A DNA stretch of 64,000 bases from Adineta vaga (taxonomy: Eukaryota > Rotifera). The notes beneath the pieces are model-generated. The model saw only the letters and a program-made list of their open reading frames with translations, did no database searches and was not told the DNA's origin. Every line of letters begins with the position of its first letter. Within the stretch, counting starts at the first letter, position 1. Below are positions 25,734 to 39,658 of this stretch, one piece after another. Where the stretch lies: contig CP075494.1 in assembly GCA_021613535.1 (NCBI GenBank), forward strand, positions 13,702,001-13,766,000, written 5' to 3'. A program made the position numbers and the translations under genes.

Positions 25734-26431
25734 ATTGACAATTCTTCCGAATGTTTTTTGTTTCAGATGAATGACAGAGAAGGCATAGTCAAAATTTTAG
25801 TTATGACATTTCCTCCATCATTGTTCACCTAGCGACTTGCATGTTGCTATAATATTTATCATACAGTGACCTCTATTCCGCAGAAGACTCTTTTGTCAGG
25901 CATCTGTTGAATATTAATTACTCGTTACTACTACTAGAATGTTAGGAGAAGACTTTAAATGACTGAAACATAACGTTTCCTTGGTATCTGTCTCTTTGAA
26001 TAAAATAAACTAGCAGAACTTGTAATATTACACTTGTGAATTGATTACATTTCTAATTAACATATTCATACAAAAATGTTTGATATGTTCCAAACAAAAT
26101 ATTTCTTCTATAATTTATCTCTTTGCTAAGAAAAAACTTTACTTTCTTAACTAATAGTCTATTAAAATAACATCAACAAACAAACACTATAGAAGAACAG
26201 AAAACATACAAGCCTTCAATATACATATATATATATAATTCGTTTTCATCCGTTATAATAATGGCATCTATCGTTTTCAATAAAAACTTTTTAGTACTAA
26301 TAATTTATTAAAATAACAACATTAAACTCGCACATAAACGCATCCGTCAAAGAGTGTTTTAATACACAAGAGAGAGAGAGAGAGAGAGAGAAAGAAAAGA
26401 TTTGGCAAAATATTTATAAATAATGAATACA
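25734..26431. other. Spacer between DCDC1-like gene and BBS2
   Basis: About 700 bases: promoter of the DCDC1-like gene and 3' flank of BBS2, both on the minus strand. AT-rich, with a (TA)n run near 26222-26236 and a (GA)n tract near 26369-26392. No gene seen. Confidence 0.55.
26369..26392. repeat. (GA)n microsatellite
   Basis: Twelve or so GA units in the 3' flank of BBS2, seen directly. Confidence 0.9.
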
Positions 26432-29400
26432 TTAGACATTGCCCGTTTTTATTGATTTGATCAATAATTGAGTGTTATTTGATTTAATTGCTTCACGGCA
26501 TTGGTTCACAGTGATAGTTTTAAATTTTCCAACTAAACAAAAGATAGTCATAATTATTATTATCAAAAGTTTCAAAGCAAAACATCTTACTTCTTAGATT
26601 GCCTGCTTTTTGCACCATTTGATTGAGAAATCGTAAGTTTTTCATTAATTCTTCATGATTTGTACAACGAATTTTGTATCCATTGATTAAATCACGATTT
26701 AAATTCAATAAATCAATATAATGTCGTTTCATAACAGAACTATAAACTCTCTCAAATAACTTTCTTTGTTTTTATTTATTTCAATTCACTTACACATCGC
26801 CGATTAAACGAGCATCTTCTGCACGAATTAAAAAGCTTCGAATAATATTCGCATGTTCAGCCATATCAGATGAAATACGTTGTCTTGCTGCTTGATATTC
26901 TTCAATCTAGTAAATTTTATTGCATATAAATATCTAACAGCATTTGATAATTGAAGGAGATCTTACTTGAGAAAATACTTTTTGTAATATATCAAGTTCT
27001 TGTGGAAAATCGCATGTGGTTTGTAATGTATCTATATTTAAAAATTTACCCAAAGATTGAATAATATTTCCAGCTAATTCCATGTCATCAGTTTGAATCA
27101 TCATCTAAAAAATAATGAATATTCAGATTTATCGAAGAGTAGAAATGAATTTACTTGTCCGGTGTTTTGCATTTTAATAATTAGTTTCGTTTCCGTACGA
27201 ACAGCGAGAAAAGTTACGTATAAACTTGGTGCATTTGGTGCATATTCTTCAGCAAGAAGAAAATGATTATTGATCCAAACCAGAACCTTTTTTTTGTCAA
27301 AAATAAATAGTAATCAAGAATCGAAGCAATCAATCACTTACTCGTGGAATACGTTCATTAATCGTAAAATTAACAAAACCTTTTGGTTCAAGATCAGATG
27401 AATTTTCAACCAATAAATACATTGAAAAAATTGGTAAAGGCCGTGCTAATTCAAAGACATGATAGAGAGTACTAGAAATATTCAAATTCATCTTATGTTT
27501 TGTTGATAGCAAATGTAAAGTTGAACCTTGATTTTAATCCAACAAACACTTGAAGATGTAAATCAACAGGTGCATCACGAGGTGGAATGATTGGTACAAT
27601 AATATTTTCGCGAACTTGATTTATAGCTGGATGACTAAATTATAAAAGAATGATTTCGATCGACTTCAAACACGAACTTACACTACAAGACATTCTCCTT
27701 TGAATAAACCTTCAGCAAAGAGTGTAACTACTCTTATTACGGTATCTAAAGTAGAGAAGAAGAAGGAAAGAAATTCAGTCAAATTGATTCCAAAATCTTA
27801 CGATTGGATGTCTTCATTTTCACGGCAATATGTGCCTAACAGAAAAAGATTTGTTTATATTTTTCAAATAGAATCACTTGACTTACAGGAAAATCAGGTC
27901 GACTTCGTTCAATTGTTAATATTGTTTGTATTTCTGTATTAGCCTATATGAAAAGAAATGTATGAAATAGCTTGATTTTGATTTTTATCAATCTACTTAC
28001 TGGAATCTCTGCTTCTGAATCCAATGCTATTGGTTTGTTATTTTGATAACTACTTGGTTCTTTTGCTTTTCTTGCTGCATCTTCAAGATTTTGAAGTTCA
28101 AGTAAAAGTGCCTGACATATAAAAATAATACATTGATAAATCTATTCAATTAGTTAACTATTGTCTCACTTGTTTCTTTTGAGCAAAATCTCGAATAGCT
28201 TCTTGACGATCTTTATAAAGATTAGCAGCAGCTGCATTCGTATCTTGTGCAGAAAATTTAAATCCTCGAACTTCACCTTCGTTTGAACAACAAATAAGTA
28301 AGTTTTCTCCGGGTACTCGATAATCGGCCTGATCACAAAATACAATATTCTATTCAACACTATTTATCATATCTCATTCTTACTTTAACAATTCCAGCGA
28401 TTGATGAATTCAAACTATCTTTAAATATAACTTCTCCATTACGATCACTTCGAATATCAACCTAATCATCAATCTTGAACATCAAAAAACATCAAATTGA
28501 ACAATTTACTTTGCCATTACTCCATCCAGTAACGAGTTCATCAACTCCATCGCCATCAACATCATATGCTTGTAAAACAATAGCAATATTTCGTGATTTA
28601 ATACGCCAATTTCTATTCGCTCGTTCATAGATTCCTACTGTTCCATTTCCTAATGCATATCCAAATCTTGCACCAACTAATGGACATAATGATACAATTG
28701 TTTCTGTTTCTTGTATTTCTGATATCAATTGATCTTCACGAAATACTCGAATATCAAAATCTTCCGAACCAACAACAAGCTATTGCAAAAGAAGAAAATG
28801 TATATTACATAAGAGAAAGTCAAATAGAATCATTACTTCATTGTAACCATCACCATTAAAATCAAGTAAAGCAAGTGATGAAACATTATCACCCGTTACT
28901 GTCCATAAAACATCTTCACTCTTTTTATTAAAACCATGAATTGAACAATTTCCACCAACAATAGCTAATTGTTCGGGTAATTCACCCCATTTACCAATTG
29001 TAATTGCATGTGCACCATCTGGAGTCTTTAAAAACAAATTAACATCATTAGAAAGCATAGATAGATATATATTTACTACGAACTTCTTTAAAGAATAAAT
29101 CAACATTGCGATCGATATCATAAGCAGTTATATTATTACTTGTTCCAACAACAAGTAAATCTTTATTTAATTGTTCATCAAGTTGACCGCATGCTAAACT
29201 TGTTACAACTTGATTTACATTTAAAAGAGAAACATTGCCTTCTAATTGTTGTGCTTGTGGATTATTATCTTGTGGAGAATGAATGAAAACCTATGGAAAT
29301 CGATGGTTTTGTATTGTCAAAATAAGAATTGAATTTATTCTTTACTTTATTTCCTGCAGTTGCACCAACAAGACATGATTTTTTTCCATTAAATTTACCA

Positions 29401-29462
29401 ACGGCAACAGTTCGTGGAAGAACTTTATTATTTAATTGTAATGAAAATATTGGTACTAACAT
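26432..29462 (-). CDS. BBS2: Bardet-Biedl syndrome 2 protein homologue (BBSome subunit)
   Basis: BBS2 is a core subunit of the BBSome, the coat complex that moves membrane proteins in and out of cilia. The reading starts [24 protein letters not shown] at 29462, matching the BBS2 N-terminus, and ends ...[11 protein letters not shown] with a TAA at 26432-26434. In order I can read the N-terminal propeller ([77 protein letters not shown]), a Lys/Glu-rich helical link ([16 protein letters not shown]), the beta-sandwich part ([32 protein letters not shown]) and the C-terminal helical part ([18 protein letters not shown]). The two DxDGDG-like loops of the family are present. The total is about 700 aa in roughly 15 exons, close to the usual 720. 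It lies next to another ciliary gene on the same strand. Confidence 0.95.
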
Positions 29463-30982
29463 TTCGATGATAATTAAATCAGTTCCGAATGAATATACAG
29501 CAGGTATTTTTTATGAAATATACCATGATAAATTACTTTTCTATGTTACAACCTCTACAAAGGTAATTTAATAGTCATTCATTTGAGAAAAGTAAGCGAA
29601 TGAAAAAAATGAGTGAGAAAAAGAATGAATGAATCAGATTAAACGAACGGTTGGTGGATGATGAATCACACAAATATTTATAAACGGCATATGAGTTATA
29701 AAGAAATAGACAAACAGAACAAAATATCAGCGTTGGTGTCGTTCTATACAACTTAGGTAAATTTTTGCTTTCATAATATTGATTTTAGTAAATTTGCTTT
29801 AGTGAAGTATTCTTGTATTTCTACCGTACACGGTTCTGTATAAAATATACAAGATTAGCTTCATTGGATGTTTAAGAATGTTAAAATATGAGGCATGTGC
29901 GTTTTTCTCCTCCTGTATGTGTCTTCTAATCTTTACATAGATTTTTATTAAGTGATGATATTTCGCATTTTATAACAATCAGTCATGATTATTTCTTTTA
30001 CAAAACGATGTTATAATCGTTTTTTTCTGTCTGACATTGTCGCGCATTTAAATTGAACATGAAAAAATAACACTGATGACGCCGTTATTGTTATACAATC
30101 ATATTTTTCTATATACATAACAGAAGAATATGATATGTAGAGCAAACGAACGAACGAACGAATGAACATGATCCGCTTATGGGCGTGTGTACTAAGTAAA
30201 AGACAGAGAGTATGGGCGGTGTACAGGGAGGAGTTAAACGGGAACAATCGCCAATTCTTTTCTTTCTTTCTCTGTCTCTGTCTCTCTCTTTCTCTTTACA
30301 TTCTCTTGCGCATTTTTTTTTTCATTATGTTCACTAACTCGTACACATACACCTTGTCTTTACTTAGTCAAACAACAATAGAGATTGATGATGATCATCA
30401 ACTATCTGGACATTTGATCATATACAATAAAAGATCTCCTGATCATTAGAAGAAGAAAAGAAAGTAGAAGGAGATCTTTCTCAAGCTATACGAAAAAAGT
30501 AAAAGATGTATCATTATAAACAACAAATCAAAGTCAATTGTGAGTAATAAAATACAAAAAATATTCTCTTTTCTTTTCGTTATTTGAACTAATTCGAAAG
30601 GTAAAAAAAGAAATCAAATATCTCTAATAGTTTGTCACATTTTTGTCCTTTTTTCTCGTTTATTTGCTGCTGCAGCAAAAAAAAACAAATGTATAATGTC
30701 ATTTCTCTTTCGATGGTTCGATCAACAGAACACCTGTCAATGGTTTTTTTTTCTTCGTCCAAAAACATGATTTTCTAATATACACAGTTGTTATGGTGTT
30801 CTGCTTCGTTGATAATCTTTTTTTTAATCATTTGAATCATCATTACACCTGTTTGCGTATATCAATCGGAGAATTTTGTTTTTATGACTAAGATGAATCA
30901 GTTTTATAGAACAACTGTTGTTTGATAAAAATTAGTCATAAAAATTTATTCTTTACTCTTCATTTTATTTCATTTAGATCAA
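29463..30982. other. Divergent promoter region of BBS2 and the BCR/ABR gene
   Basis: 1.5 kb between divergent start codons. It contains pyrimidine tracts near 30258-30300 and a 3' splice site (AG at 30976-30977) six bases before the BCR/ABR ATG, so at least part of the right end is a 5'UTR intron or trans-splice acceptor. Short frames here are low complexity. Confidence 0.55.
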
Positions 30983-33900
30983 ATGGCGGCTCCGCCGAGT
31001 GCTCCAACATCATCGAAATCTCGTGGTCTTAGTTTATTTGATCGTCAAGCACAATTGCATGCCCATGATACTGATAAAACATCATCAAATTCTTCAAAAA
31101 ACTTTTTTGATAAACCTACTACACCATCGAAATCTATGCAATTAATAACATCTGCACCGGCTATATATCGTAGCACACAATACAATCAATATTCACCATT
31201 ACTTGCTCATCGTCAATCGCCATTATCAACTTCCGAGTATAATTCCGATTCAACAAACAATAATAATGTTCAATTAATTGGTATACATCCTCGTCCAGAA
31301 TCTACTTATATTAAAGAATGGCCATCTCCACCAACATTGCCATTTAAAAACAACGAACATCTCCAGGAAACGGATTTTCCATTAGTAGAAAACTCTTCTG
31401 TACAAGATTCACAGACATCTGCCAGTAATCTAGCACCAAGTGATTCATTATGTTGTGCAATGATTGAACAAGCATTTGATTATTTACAAACACATGATGA
31501 TAATGATGATGTTGTTTATAAAAAACCATCCATCGAACAAATTGATGGTTCGGATAATGAAGAAAATTCTGAAGGAAATGATAGTGTAGATACCATTGAT
31601 CTTGATGCGACAACAAGTACAAATCATCAAACTGATAGTAAGTTAGATTATTTTTATTCCTATGATTCAATTAAATACCTATTTACTTGAGAAGTTCTGT
31701 CTCCTATTCTTCTTTCTCTCTATCATTTAACTGTACATACAATATTAAACATTATTTAGGTATGTGTGTGTGTTTGTATGTATATATAAGCATTCTTAAT
31801 GATCTCACGAGCGTGCAACTTCTCCATTCTTTTCTCATTTTGTTTGTCCTCGGTTTTCTCTCTCTCTCTCTCTTTCTCTTTTCTATTTCATTTAAACAAG
31901 TGCACGTTCAAACTTCCTCTTTTCTCTCCCCTTTTTTTTCTTATTCAAAACATCAAACAAAAAAAATTACTTGTTAACGAAGATTATTTTCTATCTATAT
32001 GAGTATGTTAAGGAGAGGAAAAAACCCTGGCTAAATAGAATCAAAATGAGTGAGATAAATTCATCTTTAAAATCTTCTCCTTGTCTATGTAAACATATCC
32101 ATTCGAAAAACTTTTCTCTTATGTGAATATAAAGAAGTTTCTAAAGTGACACTTTTGTCATCGTCAAGGCCGTTTGTTTTTCAAAGGATTTTCTTTCGAG
32201 TAAATAGATTTCGAGAGATGATGATCTTATTATTTTGTCAGTCATGTTTTGTCTCGTTTCGATCGAAAGAAAATAATGAAGACAATGAATTCATAAAAAT
32301 CGATAGACATACACGAGAAGAAGAAGAAGATGATGATGATGATGAGCTTAACATCGATAAAGTTCAATACAATTAGTCGGCAATACTAATGATCGAGTTT
32401 AACCTTGAGAATTAAAATCAAATATTTTAATTTTATGTTTTTAATTAACATGAAATTATCAAACATTTTTAGGTGGATTTCATACAATACCATTTCAAAG
32501 TAATAGTGACAAACAACATAACAGTCAAGAGAAATTAACTGATCAACAATCTCCAATGGCATCATCATCACGTGGTACAGGAAGTGAAGATAACGATAGT
32601 GATTTTGATACTCAATCTCATGAAGATGATCTTGATAATGAAGAAGAACCAATTATAGTTCGAAAAGCACCCGAAGAACTTATCAATGAACAAGAAGAAT
32701 TAAAAAAACAATTAATCGTAAGAAGAAAAAATATAAATATTTTAGCTTTCATCTATTTCTTTGTTAAAATTTAGATTCGACAACAAAAAATACTTTGGGA
32801 TATTGCACAAGAATGGTTACGAAAAGAGAAAAGTTACATTGAACAATTAGAATTACTCGATCAACAAGTAAAGAAACATTCAAAATTTCATTATTCTCTA
32901 CAAAATACTTTCCTCTTTATTTTAGTTAAGTCATATGTCTTTAGCAATAACTGTACAAGAAATGATTCAACAATTAATATCACATCATAGAAATGTTTGT
33001 AAAGAAATCGAATTTTTATATGAACGTGATCATCATCCATCAAATCTAATCAAACAATTAGCACGTGCAATTGATACTTTGGTATATCTTATTTTTATCT
33101 TTGAAATATCATTTCCATTCGGTTTTTCTAGATGCAAACTTTGAGTATTTATGATGATTATATTAAAAGAAATCTAGCACCGATAAGAAAAGCATTAGAT
33201 AAACGATTGACAACGAATGGCATGTCTAGTGAAGGTAAATTGAAAATAAATACAATCAAATTGTTTATAACATGTTTGTCTTCTAATTAGATCTCTTATC
33301 TATTCCTCCAAAACAATTTCTTCAAATACTTTCACAAGTACAAGTAAGATATTCATTTCTATTATTGATATTTTCAATAAATTCGCTCTTCCTCAACATA
33401 GGATTTACATAAAACAGCTCAATCACTTGAATCCAATGATCGAGAAAGTTTAACAAAATTATATAATTATGCATTGCGATGTAAAATGTTTGGAGTATGT
33501 TTTATGAAGTTTAGTTATTTGTTTATCTATATATATTTGAATATTTAGAGTTCACAAGATGAAAATATCAATAAGATTATTTTAAAAAATGAAGATGTAG
33601 CTACAATCACACGAGGATCTCGTGATCGATGTCGTCTGGTACTTTATCCAGATGCAATTGTTTGTTGTGTTCTAAAGACGAAGTTACTGGCAAGGTATAG
33701 TCAAACAAATAGTTTACACACATCTTATTGTCATTTGTAAATGAAAATATAGGCAATAATTAGAAATATATTTTCTAAATGGAAGAGGAAACAATTATCT
33801 AAATCATTAAAAAATTAAGTACACATGAAAAGACATGTTCATATTTCTATCTTGAGAATTTCTAGTGATTAATAGATCTTTAATAGAGTTTGATGAGATT

Positions 33901-36277
33901 TTGTAAATAAGAAGTGCTTAACTAGTTTGTCTATTCATAGAATCGGACGTCATTTAGTTCTATTTTAAAAAATCAATGTTCCGAAAAATGATTCATTGTT
34001 TTTTAATGAAATAACTTTCTTAATATTTGCTTTCTTTTTCTTCTTCTAGTCCAAAATATGTTCTTCTTTCATTTATACCTATGATTAATCTTCATTGGAC
34101 AGTACCACAAACATCATCTGATGATAATACAAATACCGGTGGTAAGTATCGATTCATTTGAAACAATCGATATTCTATTTGGTGTAATTAATAGATGAGT
34201 TAAAATCAAATTTAAAAACATCTTATAAAGAATTAGAAAAAGCACCAAAATCGAATGTAAGTTTTTATATAAAATTTTATCTTCGTTTTATATTCTATTT
34301 TCAATTGATTTTTAGAATGTTGTCTCATCTCGTCTATCAAAAGCAATACGTAAACAAGAAAATGAATATAATTTAGCTCAATCTAAACTTCAATTAATCC
34401 TTTCTAATGTACCTTCATCATCAGTATCACCATCATCATCTCGTTCATCTGTCTCTTCAGTCATACTTTTTTCATCTGCTTATCAACGTCAAGATTGGAT
34501 TGATTCAATCGAGAAAACTAAACAAGAACTTGTTCAACGAAGTTCTGATGTTCCAAAAACAACGAATACTAATCATCAACGTTTAACTGATTCTCTTATT
34601 CAAAAACGTCTTGATCTAATCAAAGCAAATGTTCAAGAATGTAATTCTTATGATTCATCGTCTGTTCCAAAACCAAGTAAAACATATTCCGGTACATTAC
34701 ATATAACCATCCAGGGTATCCATGGATCAGCATTATCAAATCCAGCACGACAACAAACAACTCTACCATTGTTACCAACATCATCAGAAAATAATTATCA
34801 ATTTTATGTTGCTGTAGAAATTGATTCCTACAATACTTTCTTTCCATATGCTCAAACAGCAAAACGATCCATGCAACAACAAGAATCAGTCGAATTTCGA
34901 GGAGAGGTATGTTATAGTTAGTAGAAATATTAGAAAGTAGAATTCTCCTAAACATTTTATTCATCATTTTTCAACAAATCGAGAACTAATCATTTGTTTT
35001 GATTCACTACTATTCATAAGAAATTCTATTCCATAGAAATGTCAACCACATTTTTATTATTCAATTCGATGGCCAAAAACGGTATCTAGTTCTCTTCTCA
35101 TTTGACATTTGGCGCATGAATTTTCTTTTTGACTAGTGAACATCTTTCTTTCGATTTCATCTATAACATTTGCATCCATTTTCTTCAGGTATTTCAAGTC
35201 GAATTGGAATATTCATTGGCATTTCGACTTCTCATCTATCGTATTGACACAATTAACTCAGGTAATCAAGGTAATAATACTCAGCGTGCTCAATGCATTG
35301 GGAAATTTCATCGAAATGTATGTTGAAAACATTTTTATCGTTCACCAGGAAAAACGTTTGTTTTAATATATATATATGACAGATTGAAACTGCATTACAT
35401 GATTGTGATCGTAATGCAAATGGTATCTTAACTATTGAATCTCCATCGGGTGATCTTAAACTTAAAATATCTTTGAAATATTCCAAACGTGAAGGTACAT
35501 TTAAACGACAAGGATCAAAACGTAGTCTTGCTGTATTTGGAAAAAGTATTGATACATTATTAAGTACACCCAATGGCTGGTATGCTATTGCAGAAATCTT
35601 TCTTGATTCAGAAGAAAAAAAATCATTTTTGTTTAATTGTCTTTTCAAGTATTGATGGTATTCCTCGTTTGATCGATAAATGTATTGAAATGGTCGATCG
35701 TGATGGTTTGAAAGAAACAGGTATTTATCGTGTATGTTGTGTTACATCTGATTTACAAAAACTTCGTCATCAATTCGATCGACACTATCATCGTGGTGAA
35801 GAAATGTTAGCAGAAAAGAATGTACATGTTGCAGCGAATCTATTGAAATTATTCTTTCGAGAATTACCTGAACCATTATTTACCAGTGCACTTTATACAC
35901 AATTTCTTCATGCTATACAAATGAAAGATGTCGACAATCAACGTGTAACACTATTAAAAACATTAGAATTACTACCAGCAGCAAATCGAAAGATTCTTTT
36001 TCATTTATTAGATCATTTAATACGTGTTAGTCAATATTCGGATATAAATATGATGCATTTGGATAATTTAGCAGTCGTTTTTGGACCAACTCTAATGCGT
36101 CCATCGAAATTAATCATGACAAATTATTTTTCTGGTAGTAATCAACGTTTAAATTTTGTCGGAAATAATGGTCAAACAGATTTAGATCAAATGTCAGCTG
36201 AATTACAAGGTTCAATGCATCAATGTGAAGTTGTACTTGCCTGTTTGAAATTAAGACGAGATAACTTATTAAAATGA
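30983..36277 (+). CDS. ABR: BCR/ABR-type RhoGEF-RhoGAP protein
   Basis: A dual regulator of Rho-family GTPases with DH, PH, C2 and RhoGAP domains. Fourteen exons join in phase to 1,080 aa: 30983-31637, 32473-32717, 32775-32867, 32926-33081, 33132-33234, 33291-33343, 33402-33494, 33549-33694, 34050-34141, 34195-34256, 34316-34906, 35189-35317, 35383-35579, 35650-36277. The first 300 residues are Ser/Pro-rich and disordered. The DH domain begins near QEWLRKEKSYIEQLELLDQQL. The PH part holds a long Ser-rich insert. The C2 part includes LHITIQGIHG...YVAVEIDSY. The C-terminal RhoGAP has the arginine finger in GIYRVCCV and the motifs NLLKLFFRELPEPL and NLAVVFGPTLMRP. The N-terminal oligomerisation coil and kinase region of BCR are not seen, so ABR is the closer match; invertebrates usually have one gene for both. 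Intron 1 (835 bp) is unusually long for this window. Confidence 0.93.
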
Positions 36278-37063
36278 GTGATTTCAGAAGAATAAAAAAA
36301 AACAAATACAGTGAACGAATGATAGAAATTATCGAAGAGCTTTGCCGTATTTTTGTTTTGTTCAACTTGGCTTTGTTTTCTTTTTCTTTTTCATTCGTAT
36401 CCAGCAGTGGCACTCAGTTTTCTTGTTTTCTTCTATCTTTTTGTTTCTTCAATTTATCGTTTTTTTTTCTTCTTTTCTATTCAAATAAAACAAAGATATC
36501 GATATTTGTACATAAAGATATAGAATGATTCTAATTCGAATGGAGCAAAGATAATATATATATTTTTAACAACGTTTTTCTTATTGATAAAGGCAATTAT
36601 GTGAAGAAATATTCAGACGCATTGTTACTATTCTTCTTTTCGTTTTGATATGTTAATCATGCAATAGCAAGAATCTACTAGAAGAATTCTTCTATTCTTT
36701 TAAAGAACACAAGAAAAAAGAAAGAAATACCATGTCGCTTGCGTGCCGTTTTACAAGATGTAAGAAATCGACGGACGAGTGGAGGAAGTTTTTTTTTCTT
36801 TCTAGTACTAGAAATATGAGAACGAGAAAGAAAAAATTATGTTATACCATGCCAAAATCTCACTAAACAGACAGAATAGACGTGTATTGTAGTGCTAGAA
36901 GAGAGAAAGAACGAAGAGAAAGAAAAATCTTGTGTGCCGAAGAAGATGATTCGTTACTGTTTGAGTCATAATCATTCAACTTACGCGTCAATATAATATA
37001 TATATATATATATTGGTATTAATAGAGTGATTACTTTTTTAGATAAAAAAGAAAAGAGAATTC
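36278..37063. other. Intergenic region
   Basis: 3' flank of the RhoGAP gene and promoter of the PH gene. AT-rich with a (TA)n run near 36996-37012 and purine-rich tracts. A 3' splice site (AG at 37041-37042) lies 21 bases before the next ATG. No gene seen. Confidence 0.55.
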
Positions 37064-38810
37064 ATGTCTCAGCATATTAAGACTGGTCATTTACGTTATT
37101 TTCATAGTAAGTTTTTATTAAATATGATTGGGATTTGAACTATTTTTTTGTTTGTTTAGAGGGTTTATTATCGAAAAAATGGAAAAATTATTATTTCGTA
37201 CTATTTGATGATTCAACATTGCAATGGTACGAAAAACAAAATGATCGAAAACCAGAAGGATCGATACGTATTCGTGATGTAGCACAAAACCTATGTGTAG
37301 GTCCATATACACGATGTTTACCCAATCGACCTTCATTTCCTCGACCAACTGATGAAGCTAATCTTATTGCATTGCCACGTTCAACACCTGGACATCACGA
37401 TCAAGAAATAGTATGGATTCTTTGTAATGATGTTACTCATCTCAAGTAAATCAATTAGAAATTGAAACAGTAAAATTTTCATTTGTTTGACATATATTGT
37501 CCATTTCTAGTGATTGGATGAAAGCAATTGTCTCTACAGTAAGTGTCGATGTTATATAATATTGATGAGATTATTGATATGTTTATTTTCAAATTTTTTA
37601 GTTACCACCACCACCACAACAACCGATGCCATCGCCTGGTCAACAGCATGATGCTAATATTCGACCATCCGCACCACCAACATCAGGTCCTCCTCCACGT
37701 ATGTATTTGTGTTTTTATTTTCGATAAAATTTAAGAATATCGATTACTTTTAGCATATTCCGCTTCAAGTTCCTATCCTCGTCCACAACAACAGCAACAA
37801 TCAATGTATCCTCAGTTAGCTGGCAATCAATCACAACCACAATATCGTGCACCCTACGGTGGCTCAGGTGTATCAAGTAGTCAACAACCTAACTATAATC
37901 ATACAACAGTTGTTGTACAACCTTCTCCTACTTATGGTGGTGGTGTGGGAGGAGGAGGCTACGGCGGTTATGGTGGCTACCGAGGAGGTGGCGGAAGTTC
38001 ATTGGGTGGTGTTGGATTAGGTCTAGCTGGTGGAGCATTACTTGGTGGTAGGAAAATCATCAAAAGTATCTTCTAACACAATAATGAACTTGTTTTTATT
38101 TTTAGGTGCTCTTGGTTACGCTTGGGGAGGTGGATTTGGTGGTCATGGAGGATGGGGTTATGGTATGGGACATTCTGGCTATTCTGGTGGTTATGGGTAA
38201 TGTCCAAAATATTATTTTCCACTCGTAAATCGAAGAAGTTCATGACTTTTTTCTTAATAAATTTTAGTGGATGGGGCGGTGGTAATGATACAACCGTCGT
38301 CAACAATTAGTAAGCTATATTGTCTCAAGATTCTATTCAATTCTTTCTAATTTATTCAATTTTTTTCTACAGTTATGATAACGATACCACCAATAACTAC
38401 AATCAAGACACAACAAATAATGAAACAAACCATTATAGTGATAATGATAATCAACAACAATCGAATAGTTTTGATTATGACACAAATAATGATTATGGCG
38501 GTGGTGGTGGTGGTGGAGGTAAGTAGAATTTTTGAAAATTGAAAATTTGATTTCTATATATTATTTTTGTAGATTATGGAGGTGGTGATGATTTTGGCGG
38601 AGGCGATTATGGAGGTGGTGGTGGTGATTATGGAGGTGGTGATTATGGAGGTGGTGACGATTATGGTGGTGGAGATTTTGGTGGAGGTGGCGATGATTTC
38701 GGCGGTGGAGACTTTGGTGGCGGTGGCGATTTTGGTGGTAAGTCGATGAATTGTTAATAATTGATACTTATTTATATTTAGGAGGTGATTTTGGAGGTGG
38801 TGATTGGTAA
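37064..38810 (+). CDS. PH-domain protein with Gly-rich and Asp/Gly-rich tail
   Basis: Ten exons join in phase to 406 aa: 37064-37106, 37160-37445, 37511-37538, 37602-37698, 37754-38047, 38106-38196, 38268-38309, 38373-38518, 38573-38737, 38782-38810. Residues about 5-115 form a pleckstrin-homology domain (GHLRYFHKGLLSKKWKNYYF, STLQWYEKQ, and the terminal helix Trp in LNDWMKAIVST), so membrane or phosphoinositide binding is plausible. Then come a Pro/Gln-rich link, a Gly-rich segment (LGGVGLGLAGGALLGG) that resembles a glycine-zipper membrane segment, an Asn/Asp/Thr-rich segment, and at least a dozen repeats of the type DYGGGDFGGG. The tail is strongly low complexity and may self-associate. 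Polyadenylation signal AATAAA at 38830-38835. The full architecture is not one I know by name. Confidence 0.8.
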
Positions 38811-39658
38811 CAAATTCGAATTGTTCGTGAATAAACTAAATCACATACTGCTTTATGTCAACTATTTGTAAATATATTAATTAAAAACCGTTTTATTTTC
38901 TTTTATTCATAACAATTAAACACGCTTTTTATTCTTTGTTCATTTTTTTGAATGTAAAGTATCTACATAAAATATTATTCAGTTTGAAATCGTATGAATA
39001 ATATTTCTAACAAAAGAATTCGTAGGTTATTTAGAAAACATTGTTTTCATGTAATTCGCCTTTTCATAAAGATTGATGAGATTGTTACTTTCAAAAACAA
39101 GCATGATATTATTCTCTATTTTTATTTTTTCTGTTGAAAAAATGTCATGTCAACAACTAGTGGAAACAATTCTTTTTCTCGTGAGTATACTCATTGTGTC
39201 AGACAAATAACGGTAATTCTTGCAAATTGTTGAAGGAATAGAAAAAACAAACCATGTGTTACACAGAAGACTTACTTTATTATATATATGTTTGAATAAT
39301 AAAGAGTAAGCAATTAAGTAGAAAATGTTCGAATTAATATAATGAAAGTTATGTTCTTTGTATCACGAATGAATTCAAGTCTATAAAAAAAAGAACTGAT
39401 ATTTTCCACATCTACAAGTCTCTATTAAATCTCACATTCAGATATTCACTTTTTGCCTAAGAATTCGATAGATGGCACTAATAGCCGTCATCTCTTTTTC
39501 TCATTTACTCTATTGGTCTATTGATAAATGATGAGGTTACCTTCTTCCAATTGGCATCATTCTTAAACTATTGTTACCACTCATTTCTACTCCCAGAGAA
39601 TCAGAAAAATCTAACATAAAGATTTCAATCATCTTCTTCATTGTAAATTCTCTCATCG
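38811..39658. other. Intergenic region
   Basis: About 850 AT-rich bases between two plus-strand genes, with the polyadenylation signal of the PH gene at its left end. Nothing else seen. Confidence 0.6.

Noticed and set aside
31344-31670. 108-codon minus-strand frame inside exon 1 of the BCR/ABR gene
   Set aside because: His/Tyr-rich antisense shadow of the Ser/Asp-rich coding strand.
33695-34049. Possible extra exon in the 355-bp intron of the BCR/ABR gene (acceptor at 33751-33752)
   Set aside because: Joined in phase it meets a stop codon at once; a poison exon is possible but there is no positive evidence.
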